Assembly: GCA_021205005.1 (NCBI GenBank)
Contig: JAJPYK010000002.1
Location: forward strand, 1-17,780
Source of the DNA: Paraprevotella sp.
GTDB taxonomy: Bacteria; Bacteroidota; Bacteroidia; Bacteroidales; Bacteroidaceae
Direction of reading: 5' to 3'
Length of the DNA stretch: 17,780 bases
Below are positions 10,705 through 17,780 of this stretch, piece after piece (within the stretch, counting starts at the first letter, position 1; every line of letters starts with the position of its first letter). The position numbers were made by a program, and so were the translations under genes. The notes below the pieces were generated by a model, which saw nothing but the letters and a program-made list of their open reading frames with translations, was not told where the DNA came from and did no database searches.

Positions 10705-12579
10705 TCAGGATACATAATTCGGGTCATCCCCGTTTTCTCTAATCAGCCGGAGTAACCGTTCTACGGCTTCCTCGGCCGGAATATTACGCTCCACGCATAC
10801 TTTCTTCTTGTACAGACTGACTTTTCCGCGTGCAGCTCCGACATAACCGTAGTCGGCATCGGCCATTTCGCCCGGCCCGTTCACGATACAACCCATCACA
10901 GCGATTTTCAATCCCTTCAGATGCGCTGTGGCAGATTTGATACGGGCCAACGTGTCTTGCAAATCATAAAGTGTCCGGCCGCAGCCCGGACAAGCAATAT
11001 ACTCCGTTTTAGTCGTACGCAGACGGGCTGCCTGAAGGATCGTAAATGCCGTAGCATCGATATCGCGATGATCCAACGCCCCTTGATTATACAGATACAG
11101 GCCGTCGCAAAGTCCATCGAAAAGCAAGGCTCCCATATCGGCCGCACTCTCGATCTGGAAATCTTCTTTCTCTTCCTGCCCGTGAGCATACTGCTGAAAG
11201 ATGATGACCGGATTACGCAAACCTTCCCGGGTCAGTTCATGGATCAAAGCCCGATGCTCTCCTAATCGGTTGGCATGGCCGCTTTGGGAAATGACCACGA
11301 CCTCGGGATGATACTTCAGACAGGCGCGTACCTCTTCGTTCAAAGCGCCATAAGTCAGGAAGAGGAATTTCAGATCGGCCGGACATTGACTGAGGAATGG
11401 CAACATGTTATAAGGAAAAGCCGGATAGGTATTCTCTTCTCCCGTCCACATATCCGCATCCACGATATAAGCGCCTTCCCGCTCTTCCACAGGAGGCAGA
11501 TTACGACCGCAATAGATATAATCGGGACGAAAATCAGGATGTGCGCTAAAATCTTTCAAACGCCCGTCGGACGCCAAATCCATACGGTCGGCCACGACCA
11601 CGGGCACCAGATCGCCACCGATATTACGCACGGCCTGCGTTTTGCGACGTACGGGATTCAGGTAATTGAAATCGGCCGCTTCAAGGGCCGGAATCATCAT
11701 GGCTCCCTCACGCCCCGCGATATAGTTAACCAACTTACGGGCCACGGGAATCTCGGCCTCCGGAGCTTCGCTCAACGAAACGCGCACCGTGTCTCCGATG
11801 CCATCAGCCAATAAAGCGCCGATGCCTACGGCACTCTTGATGCGGCCGTCCTCACCGTCTCCGGCTTCGGTCACGCCCAAATGCAAAGGGAAGTCCATCC
11901 CTTCTTTCTCCATGGCGCGGACCAACAGACGGACACTGCGCACCATGACCGCCGTATTACTGGCCTTGATCGACACGACCACTTCCCTGAAGTCCTCCTC
12001 CACGCAAATGCGCAGAAACTCCATACAGCTCTCCACAATACCTTCCGGCGTATCGCCGTAACGGCTCATGATGCGGTCGCTCAACGAACCATGGTTCACC
12101 CCGATGCGGATCGCCGTTCCGTTTTCCCGGCAGATATGCAGCAAAGGAATCAGACGAGCCTTTATTTTCTCTATCTCACGCGCATACTCTTCCTCCGTAT
12201 ACTCGATATGTTTGAACGTACGTGCGGCATCTACATAGTTTCCCGGATTAATACGCACCTTCTCGGCATAGAGAGCTGCGACCTCGGCCACCTTAGGATT
12301 AAAATGCACATCGGCCACCAGCGGTACCATGCAACCCGTAGCACGAACTCCGGCGTTAATCTCCCGCAGGTTCTCAGCCTCGCGAACGCCTTGTGTAGTC
12401 AGACGCACATAATCCCCTCCGGCCTCGGCGATGCGCAAAATCTGTTTCACGCAAGCCTCTGTATCCAAAGTAGAAGTATTGGTCATGCTTTGCACCCGAA
12501 TGGGATTCTCTCCCCCCAAGGGCGTGGCTCCGATATGTACTTCGCAGGATTCCCGGCGATGATAGTCGAACAAGTTCAT
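10705..12579 (-). CDS. ispG: 4-hydroxy-3-methylbut-2-enyl diphosphate synthase, long three-domain form
   Basis: IspG (GcpE) carries out the penultimate step of the MEP isoprenoid pathway, reducing the cyclic diphosphate MEcPP to HMBPP with a 4Fe-4S cluster. I chose the ATG at 12579 (MNLFDYHRRE), giving 624 residues. An upstream in-frame ATG at 12633 would overlap purE and add 18 residues that do not resemble the family. The N-terminal TIM barrel shows IGATPLGG, IRVQSMTNT, ADVHFNP and GVNHGSLS. The C-terminal reductase-like domain holds the cluster ligands Cys530 and Cys533 (ACPGCGRT), Cys564 (MGCIVNGPGE) and Glu571. At 624 residues it is far longer than the E. coli enzyme (372) because a further domain lies between barrel and cluster domain (about residues 290-500), as in plants, Chlamydia and other Bacteroidetes. 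It starts 10 nt after purE, so the two are probably co-translated. Confidence 0.96.
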   Translation of the reverse strand: MNLFDYHRRESCEVHIGATPLGGENPIRVQSMTNTSTLDTEACVKQILRIAEAGGDYVRLTTQGVREAENLREINAGVRATGCMVPLVADVHFNPKVAEVAALYAEKVRINPGNYVDAARTFKHIEYTEEEYAREIEKIKARLIPLLHICRENGTAIRIGVNHGSLSDRIMSRYGDTPEGIVESCMEFLRICVEEDFREVVVSIKASNTAVMVRSVRLLVRAMEKEGMDFPLHLGVTEAGDGEDGRIKSAVGIGALLADGIGDTVRVSLSEAPEAEIPVARKLVNYIAGREGAMMIPALEAADFNYLNPVRRKTQAVRNIGGDLVPVVVADRMDLASDGRLKDFSAHPDFRPDYIYCGRNLPPVEEREGAYIVDADMWTGEENTYPAFPYNMLPFLSQCPADLKFLFLTYGALNEEVRACLKYHPEVVVISQSGHANRLGEHRALIHELTREGLRNPVIIFQQYAHGQEEKEDFQIESAADMGALLFDGLCDGLYLYNQGALDHRDIDATAFTILQAARLRTTKTEYIACPGCGRTLYDLQDTLARIKSATAHLKGLKIAVMGCIVNGPGEMADADYGYVGAARGKVSLYKKKVCVERNIPAEEAVERLLRLIRENGDDPNYVS

Positions 12580-12589
12580 TGTTTTACCG

Positions 12590-13096
12590 TTAATTGCACT
12601 TGTATTTATATTCCACTCCCGCCAATTCGGCATTGGCCTTCACAATCTTCTGCTTCAGGCTTTCCTTATAATAAGCCAGACGGGCCGCCAAAGCCTCATC
12701 GGCCAACGCCAGCATCTGAGCGGCCAGAATCGCAGCATTCTGCGCTCCGTTCACTCCCACAGTAGCGACGGGGATACCGGGAGGCATCTGAATGATGGAC
12801 AGCATGGCATCCAAACCGTCCAATATGCCCTTAATAGGCACACCGATGACCGGCAGAATCGTATTGGCTGCAATCACACCCGGCAATGCCGCAGCCATTC
12901 CGGCCCCGGCAATGATGACTTTCACACCGCGATCGGCAGCCTGACGAGCAAAAGTTTCCACCTCGGCCGGCGTACGATGCGCCGACAAGGCATTCATTTC
13001 AAAGGGAATCTCCATCTCATTGAGAAACTTAGCCGCCTTTTCCATCACCGGAAGATCAGACGTACTGCCCATGATGATACTTACAATTGGTTTCAT
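12590..13096 (-). CDS. purE: N5-carboxyaminoimidazole ribonucleotide mutase (class I PurE)
   Basis: PurE converts N5-CAIR to CAIR in de novo purine synthesis and acts as a cytoplasmic octamer. The 168 residues match the family length. Active-site motifs are complete: MGSTSDLPVM (Ser11, Ser13, Asp14) and SAHRTP (Ser38, His40, Arg41), which correspond to Ser16, Asp19, Ser43, His45 and Arg46 of the E. coli enzyme with an offset of five. The glycine-rich GAGMAAALPGV and GVPIKG loops are also present. The partner PurK is not in this window. The gene lies 42 nt after the PAP2-like gene and 10 nt before ispG, and it has no promoter box of its own that I can see. Confidence 0.97.
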   Translation of the reverse strand: MKPIVSIIMGSTSDLPVMEKAAKFLNEMEIPFEMNALSAHRTPAEVETFARQAADRGVKVIIAGAGMAAALPGVIAANTILPVIGVPIKGILDGLDAMLSIIQMPPGIPVATVGVNGAQNAAILAAQMLALADEALAARLAYYKESLKQKIVKANAELAGVEYKYKCN

Positions 13097-13138
13097 GATT
13101 ATTTTATTTTTTAGAATGTTAAACTTGCTTTGCCCCGG

Positions 13139-13756
13139 CTACAACAAAATGATGCCGGCAAAACCGCAGATCACTCCCACAAGTGTCCCGACTATAATCT
13201 GCTCTAAACTGTGCTGACGCAGCAACATACGGGCCGAACCCACTGCACCGGCGATCAAGATCATAGCGCATAACCATCCCACAGGATTGAAATCGAACAA
13301 AAACGAATATGCCAACAATGCCCCGATGACACCGCCGGCTCCAGCCGAGTGCATGCTGATTTTCCACCATACGTTCACCGTTACGCATACCATCTGAATC
13401 AATAAAGCAGAGACCAGAATCCCGCAAATATAACGCGGCATGTGTAAACGGAACATCAATACCAGAAAAGCCAGATAGGACAGGATGAACAAGATATAAG
13501 GCACGGCACGATACTCACGCACACGAAGCTGTATCAGTCCCCACCCGTTCAGCTTCCGCCAAACCAGAATGCACAGGCGAGGCAGAAAGATGGTGAAGAC
13601 ATAGACCATACATAATACCGTCAGTTTATAGAACCAGGGTAACAATCTCAGGCTCGTAAACGTAAACAACGCTACGAAACCTACGATAGGCATATAATAG
13701 AGCCTGAATACAGCCGACAATAAACGGGATACGACTATCAGATTCCGGTATTTCAT
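13139..13756 (-). CDS. PAP2-like integral membrane phosphatase family protein
   Basis: 205 residues with five to six hydrophobic segments throughout, so it is an inner-membrane protein. It looks like a divergent member of the PAP2 (lipid phosphatase) superfamily: RxxRxxP (Arg80, Arg83, Pro86) can serve as motif 1, KISMHSAG (His136) as motif 2, and SAR-x5-H (Arg176, His182) as motif 3. The Asp normally three residues after the last His plus one is Gln here (HSLEQ), and the usual PSGH is not present, so activity is uncertain. Possible substrates in such proteins are undecaprenyl diphosphate or other lipid phosphates. Its ATG overlaps the rpoN stop as ATGA (4 nt), so translation of the two is linked. 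Confidence 0.75.
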   Translation of the reverse strand: MKYRNLIVVSRLLSAVFRLYYMPIVGFVALFTFTSLRLLPWFYKLTVLCMVYVFTIFLPRLCILVWRKLNGWGLIQLRVREYRAVPYILFILSYLAFLVLMFRLHMPRYICGILVSALLIQMVCVTVNVWWKISMHSAGAGGVIGALLAYSFLFDFNPVGWLCAMILIAGAVGSARMLLRQHSLEQIIVGTLVGVICGFAGIILL

Positions 13757-15270
13757 TTTCGTAATCTTGCTACAGGAATACCCAACTGCTCTCGATACTT
13801 TGCCACTGTACGACGCGCTATGGGAAAGCCTTTTTCATTCAACATGGCCGTCAGCACTTCATCGCTCAACGGCTTCTTTTTGTCTTCTGCCTCTATACAT
13901 TCCTTCAAGGCCGCCTGAATCTTACGGGTCGCTATCTCTTGTCCGTCATCGGTTACGTAGCCGTCGCTGAAAAACCATTTGAGCGGATAAGTACCGTAAT
14001 TCGTCTCTACATATTTACTGTTGGCAGCCCGCGATACGGTAGAGATGTCCAGTCCCGTGCGCCCGGCCACGTCCTTAAGAATCATCGGACGCAGCAGGGT
14101 CTCGTCCCCCTCTACAAAGAAAGGACGCTGAAGATCCACGATGGCCTGCATGACCGCCGTCAGTGTACGTCGCCTCTGCTTCACCGCTTCGATAAACCCT
14201 TTGGCCTTTTCTATCTTTTGTTTCGTATATTGCAAGGCTTCACGTTCGCTACGGCTCAATTTCGACCGTCCCGAATCCGCCTGGCTCATGAGTTCCATGA
14301 ATGAAGGACTGATATGCAGATCGGGAACATCTCCTTTATTTAAGGACAATGTAACGGAACCGTCGTCTTCCGTCGTCACCACTAAATCCGGTACAATCTG
14401 CTGGTAATTATGTCCCAAGACCTCTCCCATAGCGCTGCCCGGACGCGGATTCAACCGCCGCAAGTCCTTTTGCAAACGTTCAGCCTCGGCCTCTGACAAA
14501 TGCAGTTTCTGCCGGATACGGTCCCACCGTTTATGTGTAAACTCATCAAAAAGCTTATCGATAATTTCATATTCCTGCTTTTTCAGACGTGTATGGAAGT
14601 TCTCGTCCCGACGGATTTGCAGCAACAAACATTCTCTCAAGTCCCGAGCGCCGATGCCCGGAGGGTCGAACGTCTGCAACTTGGCCAGCACGGTCTGCAA
14701 TTCCTCAGCCGAAGTCTGCACGCCGTTATAGATTTCCAGCTCGTCGGCCAACGTAGAGAGTTTTTTCTTCAGCAACCCGTCGCTTTCCAACGAACCGATG
14801 AGATAAGTCATCAATTCTTTCTGTCGCGGCGTCAGGTCACATTCGTTCATTTGCTCCGTCATTTGCTCGTAGAACGATGTGGTATCACCGTATTCCAGAC
14901 TTTCCGGACGATCCTTTCCTCCCCTGTCCTGCAAAAGATAGTCCGGCACATCATCCACGCTGCGATAGTCATCCATCGCCTGCCGCACTTCCGCCGGACG
15001 AAATTCATCCGGGGGCAGACCGCCGTCGGAATCGGAAGCATCATCTGTTTCACGGCTTTCCTCATCATAGGAATCGCCACTGTCCTGAAGATGGTCCTCC
15101 TCGTCATTACCCAAACGTTCTTCCAACGCTCCGTTATCAATCAGCTCGTTCTTCACCCGCTGCTCCAACTCCGACACCGGCATCTCCAGCAAACGCACTT
15201 GCAGGACCTGCTGAGGAGAAAGTGTTTGTATCTGTTGCAAAGACTGGGATTGGACTAATTTCTGAGCCAT
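13753..15270 (-). CDS. rpoN: RNA polymerase sigma-54 factor
   Basis: Sigma-54 directs RNA polymerase to -24/-12 promoters and needs ATP-dependent enhancer-binding activators to open DNA. The 505 residues show the expected order: region I, rich in Gln and Leu (QSQSLQQIQTLSPQQVLQ at 8-25), which binds the activator; a very acidic region II (about 50-110); the core-binding region (about 130-310, with DPPGIGARDLRECL); the HTH region; and the C-terminal RpoN box ARRTVAKYRE (485-494), which reads the -24 element. The start at 15270 fits the conserved N-terminus MAQKLVQSQ. A near-consensus promoter is present upstream (15301-15332), so it can be expressed independently of rnr. No sigma-54 activator gene is present in this window. 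Confidence 0.97.
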   Translation of the reverse strand: MAQKLVQSQSLQQIQTLSPQQVLQVRLLEMPVSELEQRVKNELIDNGALEERLGNDEEDHLQDSGDSYDEESRETDDASDSDGGLPPDEFRPAEVRQAMDDYRSVDDVPDYLLQDRGGKDRPESLEYGDTTSFYEQMTEQMNECDLTPRQKELMTYLIGSLESDGLLKKKLSTLADELEIYNGVQTSAEELQTVLAKLQTFDPPGIGARDLRECLLLQIRRDENFHTRLKKQEYEIIDKLFDEFTHKRWDRIRQKLHLSEAEAERLQKDLRRLNPRPGSAMGEVLGHNYQQIVPDLVVTTEDDGSVTLSLNKGDVPDLHISPSFMELMSQADSGRSKLSRSEREALQYTKQKIEKAKGFIEAVKQRRRTLTAVMQAIVDLQRPFFVEGDETLLRPMILKDVAGRTGLDISTVSRAANSKYVETNYGTYPLKWFFSDGYVTDDGQEIATRKIQAALKECIEAEDKKKPLSDEVLTAMLNEKGFPIARRTVAKYREQLGIPVARLRK

Positions 15271-15300
15271 AACTACACTTCAATGGAACGTTTCACGTTG

Positions 15301-15332
15301 CAAAGTTAGCGTAAGACTGGGGAAATGCCAAA
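15301..15332 (-). promoter_or_regulatory. Near-consensus promoter of rpoN and downstream genes
   Basis: On the minus strand the -33 box TTTG (15329-15332) and the -7 box TAACTTTG (15301-15308) are separated by 20 bp, which is the standard Bacteroidetes housekeeping arrangement. The -7 box lies 30 nt before the rpoN ATG. It is the best promoter match in the window and probably drives rpoN through cysS. Confidence 0.72.
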
Positions 15333-15349
15333 TATATCGGAGCATTTCC
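15321..15349. terminator. 8-bp inverted repeat overlapping the rpoN promoter, after rnr
   Basis: GGAAATGC (15321-15328) and GCATTTCC (15342-15349) are perfect reverse complements with a 13-nt loop. The element starts 13 nt past the rnr stop codon and its loop contains the -33 box of rpoN. It may be a weak terminator for rnr or an operator site; no T-run follows. Confidence 0.35.
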
Positions 15350-15362
15350 ATTCCCTCTCCGT

Positions 15363-17588
15363 TCATTCTTTCACAAGTGCGAAGTCCAGTTGCTTTTTCT
15401 CCAAATTAGCCCGTGCCACTTTGATTTTTACCGCATCCCCCAATGAATAGCGATTATGGAACTTTCTTCCCCAAAGGCTATAATTACGTTCGTCGAACTC
15501 ATAGTAATCATCATTCAAATCGCGAAGAGGCACCATTCCTTCACATTTGTTCTCGTTGATCTCCACATACAGGCCGAACTCCGTCACGCCACTCACCGTA
15601 CCTTCGAACACTTGTCCCAACTTGTCGCTCATGAATTCCACCTGCTTATATTTGATACTGGCCCGCTCGGCACTGGCTGCCAACTGCTCCATCGTACTGC
15701 AATGTTCACACAACTCCTCATATTTGTCTTGGCTGGCGCTACGTCCGCCTTCGGCATAACGCGTCAATAAACGATGCACCATGACATCCGGATACCGACG
15801 GATCGGCGAAGTGAAATGTGTATAATAATCGAATGCCAGACCGTAATGGCCGATATTATGCGTACTGTAACGCGCCTTCATCATAGCGCGCAAAGACACG
15901 GTTTCTATCAGATTCTGTTCTTTCTTTCCTTGAATGTCCGTCAATAACTTATTCAATCCCTTACTCACTTCCTCTTTCGTTCCCGTAGGCTTCAGTTTAT
16001 AACCGAACTTCACGATAAACTCACTCAGGTTGACTAATTTATCAGGATCCGGCAAATCATGTATACGATAAGGGAATGTTTTCGGTTTTCCATTCTTCGG
16101 CCGTTTCCCGACACTCTCCGCCACCGTACGGTTAGCCAGCAGCATAAACTCCTCCACCAGTTTATTCGCATCTTTCGCTACCTTGAAATACACCCCGACG
16201 GGCTTTCCTTTCTCATCAATATCGAAACGCACTTCGCAACGATCAAAGTTAATGGCTCCATGCTCGAAACGACGGCTTCTCAATTGCTTGGCCAAACGAT
16301 TGAGCACAATCAGCTTATCTGCGAATTGATCGGCAGGAATCACGTTCGGACCACTGAAATTAGGATCTGCCGCATGATCGCCCGGCAGATTATAATCTTC
16401 GGGCGAGGCCTCATGGTTCTTCTCCAACACAGCCTGCACCTCCTCATAAGTGAAACGTCGGTCACTCTTAATCACGGTATGCGCCAGGTGCCAGTCTTTC
16501 ACCACGGCATGGTCGTCCAATTTAAAAATGACGCTATAAGTCAGTTTATCCTCATCAGGCCGCAACGAACAGATGAAATTACATAATCTTTCAGGCAGCA
16601 TCGGAATCGTACGATCCACCAGATACACGCTGGTTGCACGTTTTACGGCTTCCTTGTCGATGATGCTGCCCTCTTTCACATAATGCGACACATCCGCAAT
16701 ATGTACACCCACTTCCCAAAAGCCGTCTTCGGTATTACGGATGGAAATCGCATCATCAAAATCTTTAGCGTCCCGCGGGTCGATGGTAAAGGTCGTTACG
16801 CCGCGCATATCTTCACGCCGCGCAATCTCCTCCGGTGTAATTCCCGGATCGATTTTCTCAGCCTCGGCCTCTACCTCGGCCGGATATACATAAGGCAGAC
16901 CGTATTCGGCTAAAATCGCGTGCATTTCCGTTGTATTCTCGCCGCTTTTACCTAAAATGTCTATGACCTTGCCTATCGGATTCTTGGCCTCCTTAGGCCA
17001 TTCCGTAATTTTCACCACAGCCTTGTCTCCGTTCTTTCCTCCTTTCAAGGCCCTTTGAGGAATAAAGATATCATTGGCCAGCGTACGGTCCTCGGTCACC
17101 AGGAAAGCAAAATCCCTACGAACTTCCAAACGTCCCACAAAAGTTTTATCCGCCCGCGAAAGGATCTCTACCACTTGCGCTTCCCGCACATGATGTTTTC
17201 TTCGGGCCAGCAAAGTCACTTTCACCTTGTCGCCGTTCATCGCATGCAAAGCATTGCGCTCGGCTACAAGCACAGGCTCTCCGCCGTCTACGGGAGTAAC
17301 CGTATTCTTACCGTTCGCTTTCCGGTTGAATATAGCCTCGAATACCTGCCCCGTACTATTCAGGCGGAAATGCAGATTATCCGTTTCCTTTATATAATCA
17401 TCCATCGCCAGATCTTCCAACAAATCCATGCACAGCAGTTTGGCCGGATGTGTAGTCAGCCCCAAGTCTCTGAATATACGTTTAATATCATAAACCTCAG
17501 CGGGATTATTTTGAAAAAGATCCATCAACATCTTCGCCAACTCTTTTTTCTTCAAGCGTTTTCCGCCTTTCTTTCCTGTTTTTCCCAT
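15363..17588 (-). CDS. rnr: Ribonuclease R (RNB-family 3'-5' exoribonuclease)
   Basis: RNase R degrades structured RNA processively from the 3' end and takes part in RNA quality control. I chose the ATG at 17588 (MGKTGKKGGKRLKKKELAKM), giving 741 residues with a lysine-rich N-terminus as expected; an in-frame ATG at 17639 would add 17 residues (MLNLPKDYRN...) and cannot be excluded. Order of domains: basic helical/winged-helix start (about 1-75), two cold-shock-type OB domains (about 80-235, with FVGRLEVRRDFAFLV), the RNB catalytic domain with DPRDAKDFDDA (Asp270, Asp276, Asp278 and Asp279 as magnesium ligands) and HFTSPIRRYPD, then a C-terminal S1 domain (VFEGTVSGVTEFGLYVE). The aspartates sit two residues before those of E. 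coli RNase R. The gene has its own promoter and is 92 nt upstream of rpoN. Confidence 0.95.
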   Translation of the reverse strand: MGKTGKKGGKRLKKKELAKMLMDLFQNNPAEVYDIKRIFRDLGLTTHPAKLLCMDLLEDLAMDDYIKETDNLHFRLNSTGQVFEAIFNRKANGKNTVTPVDGGEPVLVAERNALHAMNGDKVKVTLLARRKHHVREAQVVEILSRADKTFVGRLEVRRDFAFLVTEDRTLANDIFIPQRALKGGKNGDKAVVKITEWPKEAKNPIGKVIDILGKSGENTTEMHAILAEYGLPYVYPAEVEAEAEKIDPGITPEEIARREDMRGVTTFTIDPRDAKDFDDAISIRNTEDGFWEVGVHIADVSHYVKEGSIIDKEAVKRATSVYLVDRTIPMLPERLCNFICSLRPDEDKLTYSVIFKLDDHAVVKDWHLAHTVIKSDRRFTYEEVQAVLEKNHEASPEDYNLPGDHAADPNFSGPNVIPADQFADKLIVLNRLAKQLRSRRFEHGAINFDRCEVRFDIDEKGKPVGVYFKVAKDANKLVEEFMLLANRTVAESVGKRPKNGKPKTFPYRIHDLPDPDKLVNLSEFIVKFGYKLKPTGTKEEVSKGLNKLLTDIQGKKEQNLIETVSLRAMMKARYSTHNIGHYGLAFDYYTHFTSPIRRYPDVMVHRLLTRYAEGGRSASQDKYEELCEHCSTMEQLAASAERASIKYKQVEFMSDKLGQVFEGTVSGVTEFGLYVEINENKCEGMVPLRDLNDDYYEFDERNYSLWGRKFHNRYSLGDAVKIKVARANLEKKQLDFALVKE

Positions 17589-17697
17589 AATTCTGTCTTT
17601 TAGAGGTCCGTTTCGGTAATCCTTGGGCAAGTTAAGCATATTTCTTCATTCCGCCCCTTTTTTATCTCTTATTTTTTCTGAAAATTCAATTTGTCCG

Positions 17698-17705
17698 CAA
17701 AGCTA
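17698..17705 (-). promoter_or_regulatory. Promoter -7 box for rnr
   Basis: The minus strand reads TAGCTTTG, an exact TAnnTTTG match, 109 nt upstream of the ATG at 17588 (58 nt from the alternative ATG at 17639). A TTTC at about 17725-17728 is a fair -33 box at nearly the right spacing. A 7-bp inverted repeat (17714-17720 with 17725-17731) overlaps this -33 region. Beyond it, up to the window edge, I see no gene. Confidence 0.55.
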
Positions 17706-17780
17706 AAGTTCCCTCTTTCCACAGGGAAAGAAATAGGAAGGCTCGTCTCCGGAGCGGACTATAGCCTTCTTATCTGCGTT

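Noticed and set aside
12580..12633. Longer ispG start at 12633
   Set aside because: The extra 18 residues overlap the end of purE and do not resemble IspG N-termini; MNLFDYHRRE at 12579 fits the family.
17732..17780. AAGGCT/AGCCTT inverted repeat at the right edge, considered as a tRNA or RNA element
   Set aside because: There is no cloverleaf or T-loop sequence; at most it is part of a terminator of a gene outside the window, and the edge prevents judgement.

Overview
The window looks like a chromosomal segment of a member of the Bacteroidales, most likely Bacteroides or Phocaeicola. The reasons are: intergenic promoters of the Bacteroidetes type (-7 TAnnTTTG), almost no Shine-Dalgarno sequences, the long three-domain form of IspG, a secreted LacZ-type glycoside hydrolase, an M64 peptidase and a DUF4468-type gene. 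Species was not determined. There is no tRNA, rRNA, insertion sequence, CRISPR array or phage gene.

Left part (1-3188, minus strand): a two-gene unit. A polytopic membrane protein with a large soluble C-terminal half is followed, after only 2 nt, by a lipoprotein-like beta-propeller (PD40/TolB-type) protein. The lipoprotein carries a CxxCH haem-attachment-type motif before the propeller, and its C-terminus lies outside the window. The function of this pair is unknown. It is the least understood part of the window.

Middle (3189-9150, plus strand): a divergent promoter region, then a secreted GH2 beta-galactosidase-like enzyme, a perfect 16-bp hairpin, a secreted M64 zinc peptidase, and a gene-poor stretch with three copies of a CTGCGGAG-type repeat able to form alternative hairpins. 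Next comes a broken DUF4468-type gene whose signal peptide is out of frame by one A in a poly-A run and which also has an in-frame TAG. A long 24-bp inverted repeat closes this segment and separates it from the convergent housekeeping genes.

Right part (9201-17588, minus strand): a housekeeping block transcribed leftward in the order rnr (RNase R), rpoN (sigma-54), a PAP2-like membrane protein, purE, ispG, cysS. The rnr gene and rpoN each have a recognisable promoter. From rpoN to cysS the genes are close together (4-nt overlap, then gaps of 42, 10 and 19 nt), so they probably form one transcript combining transcription control, envelope lipid phosphate metabolism, purine synthesis, isoprenoid synthesis and tRNA charging.
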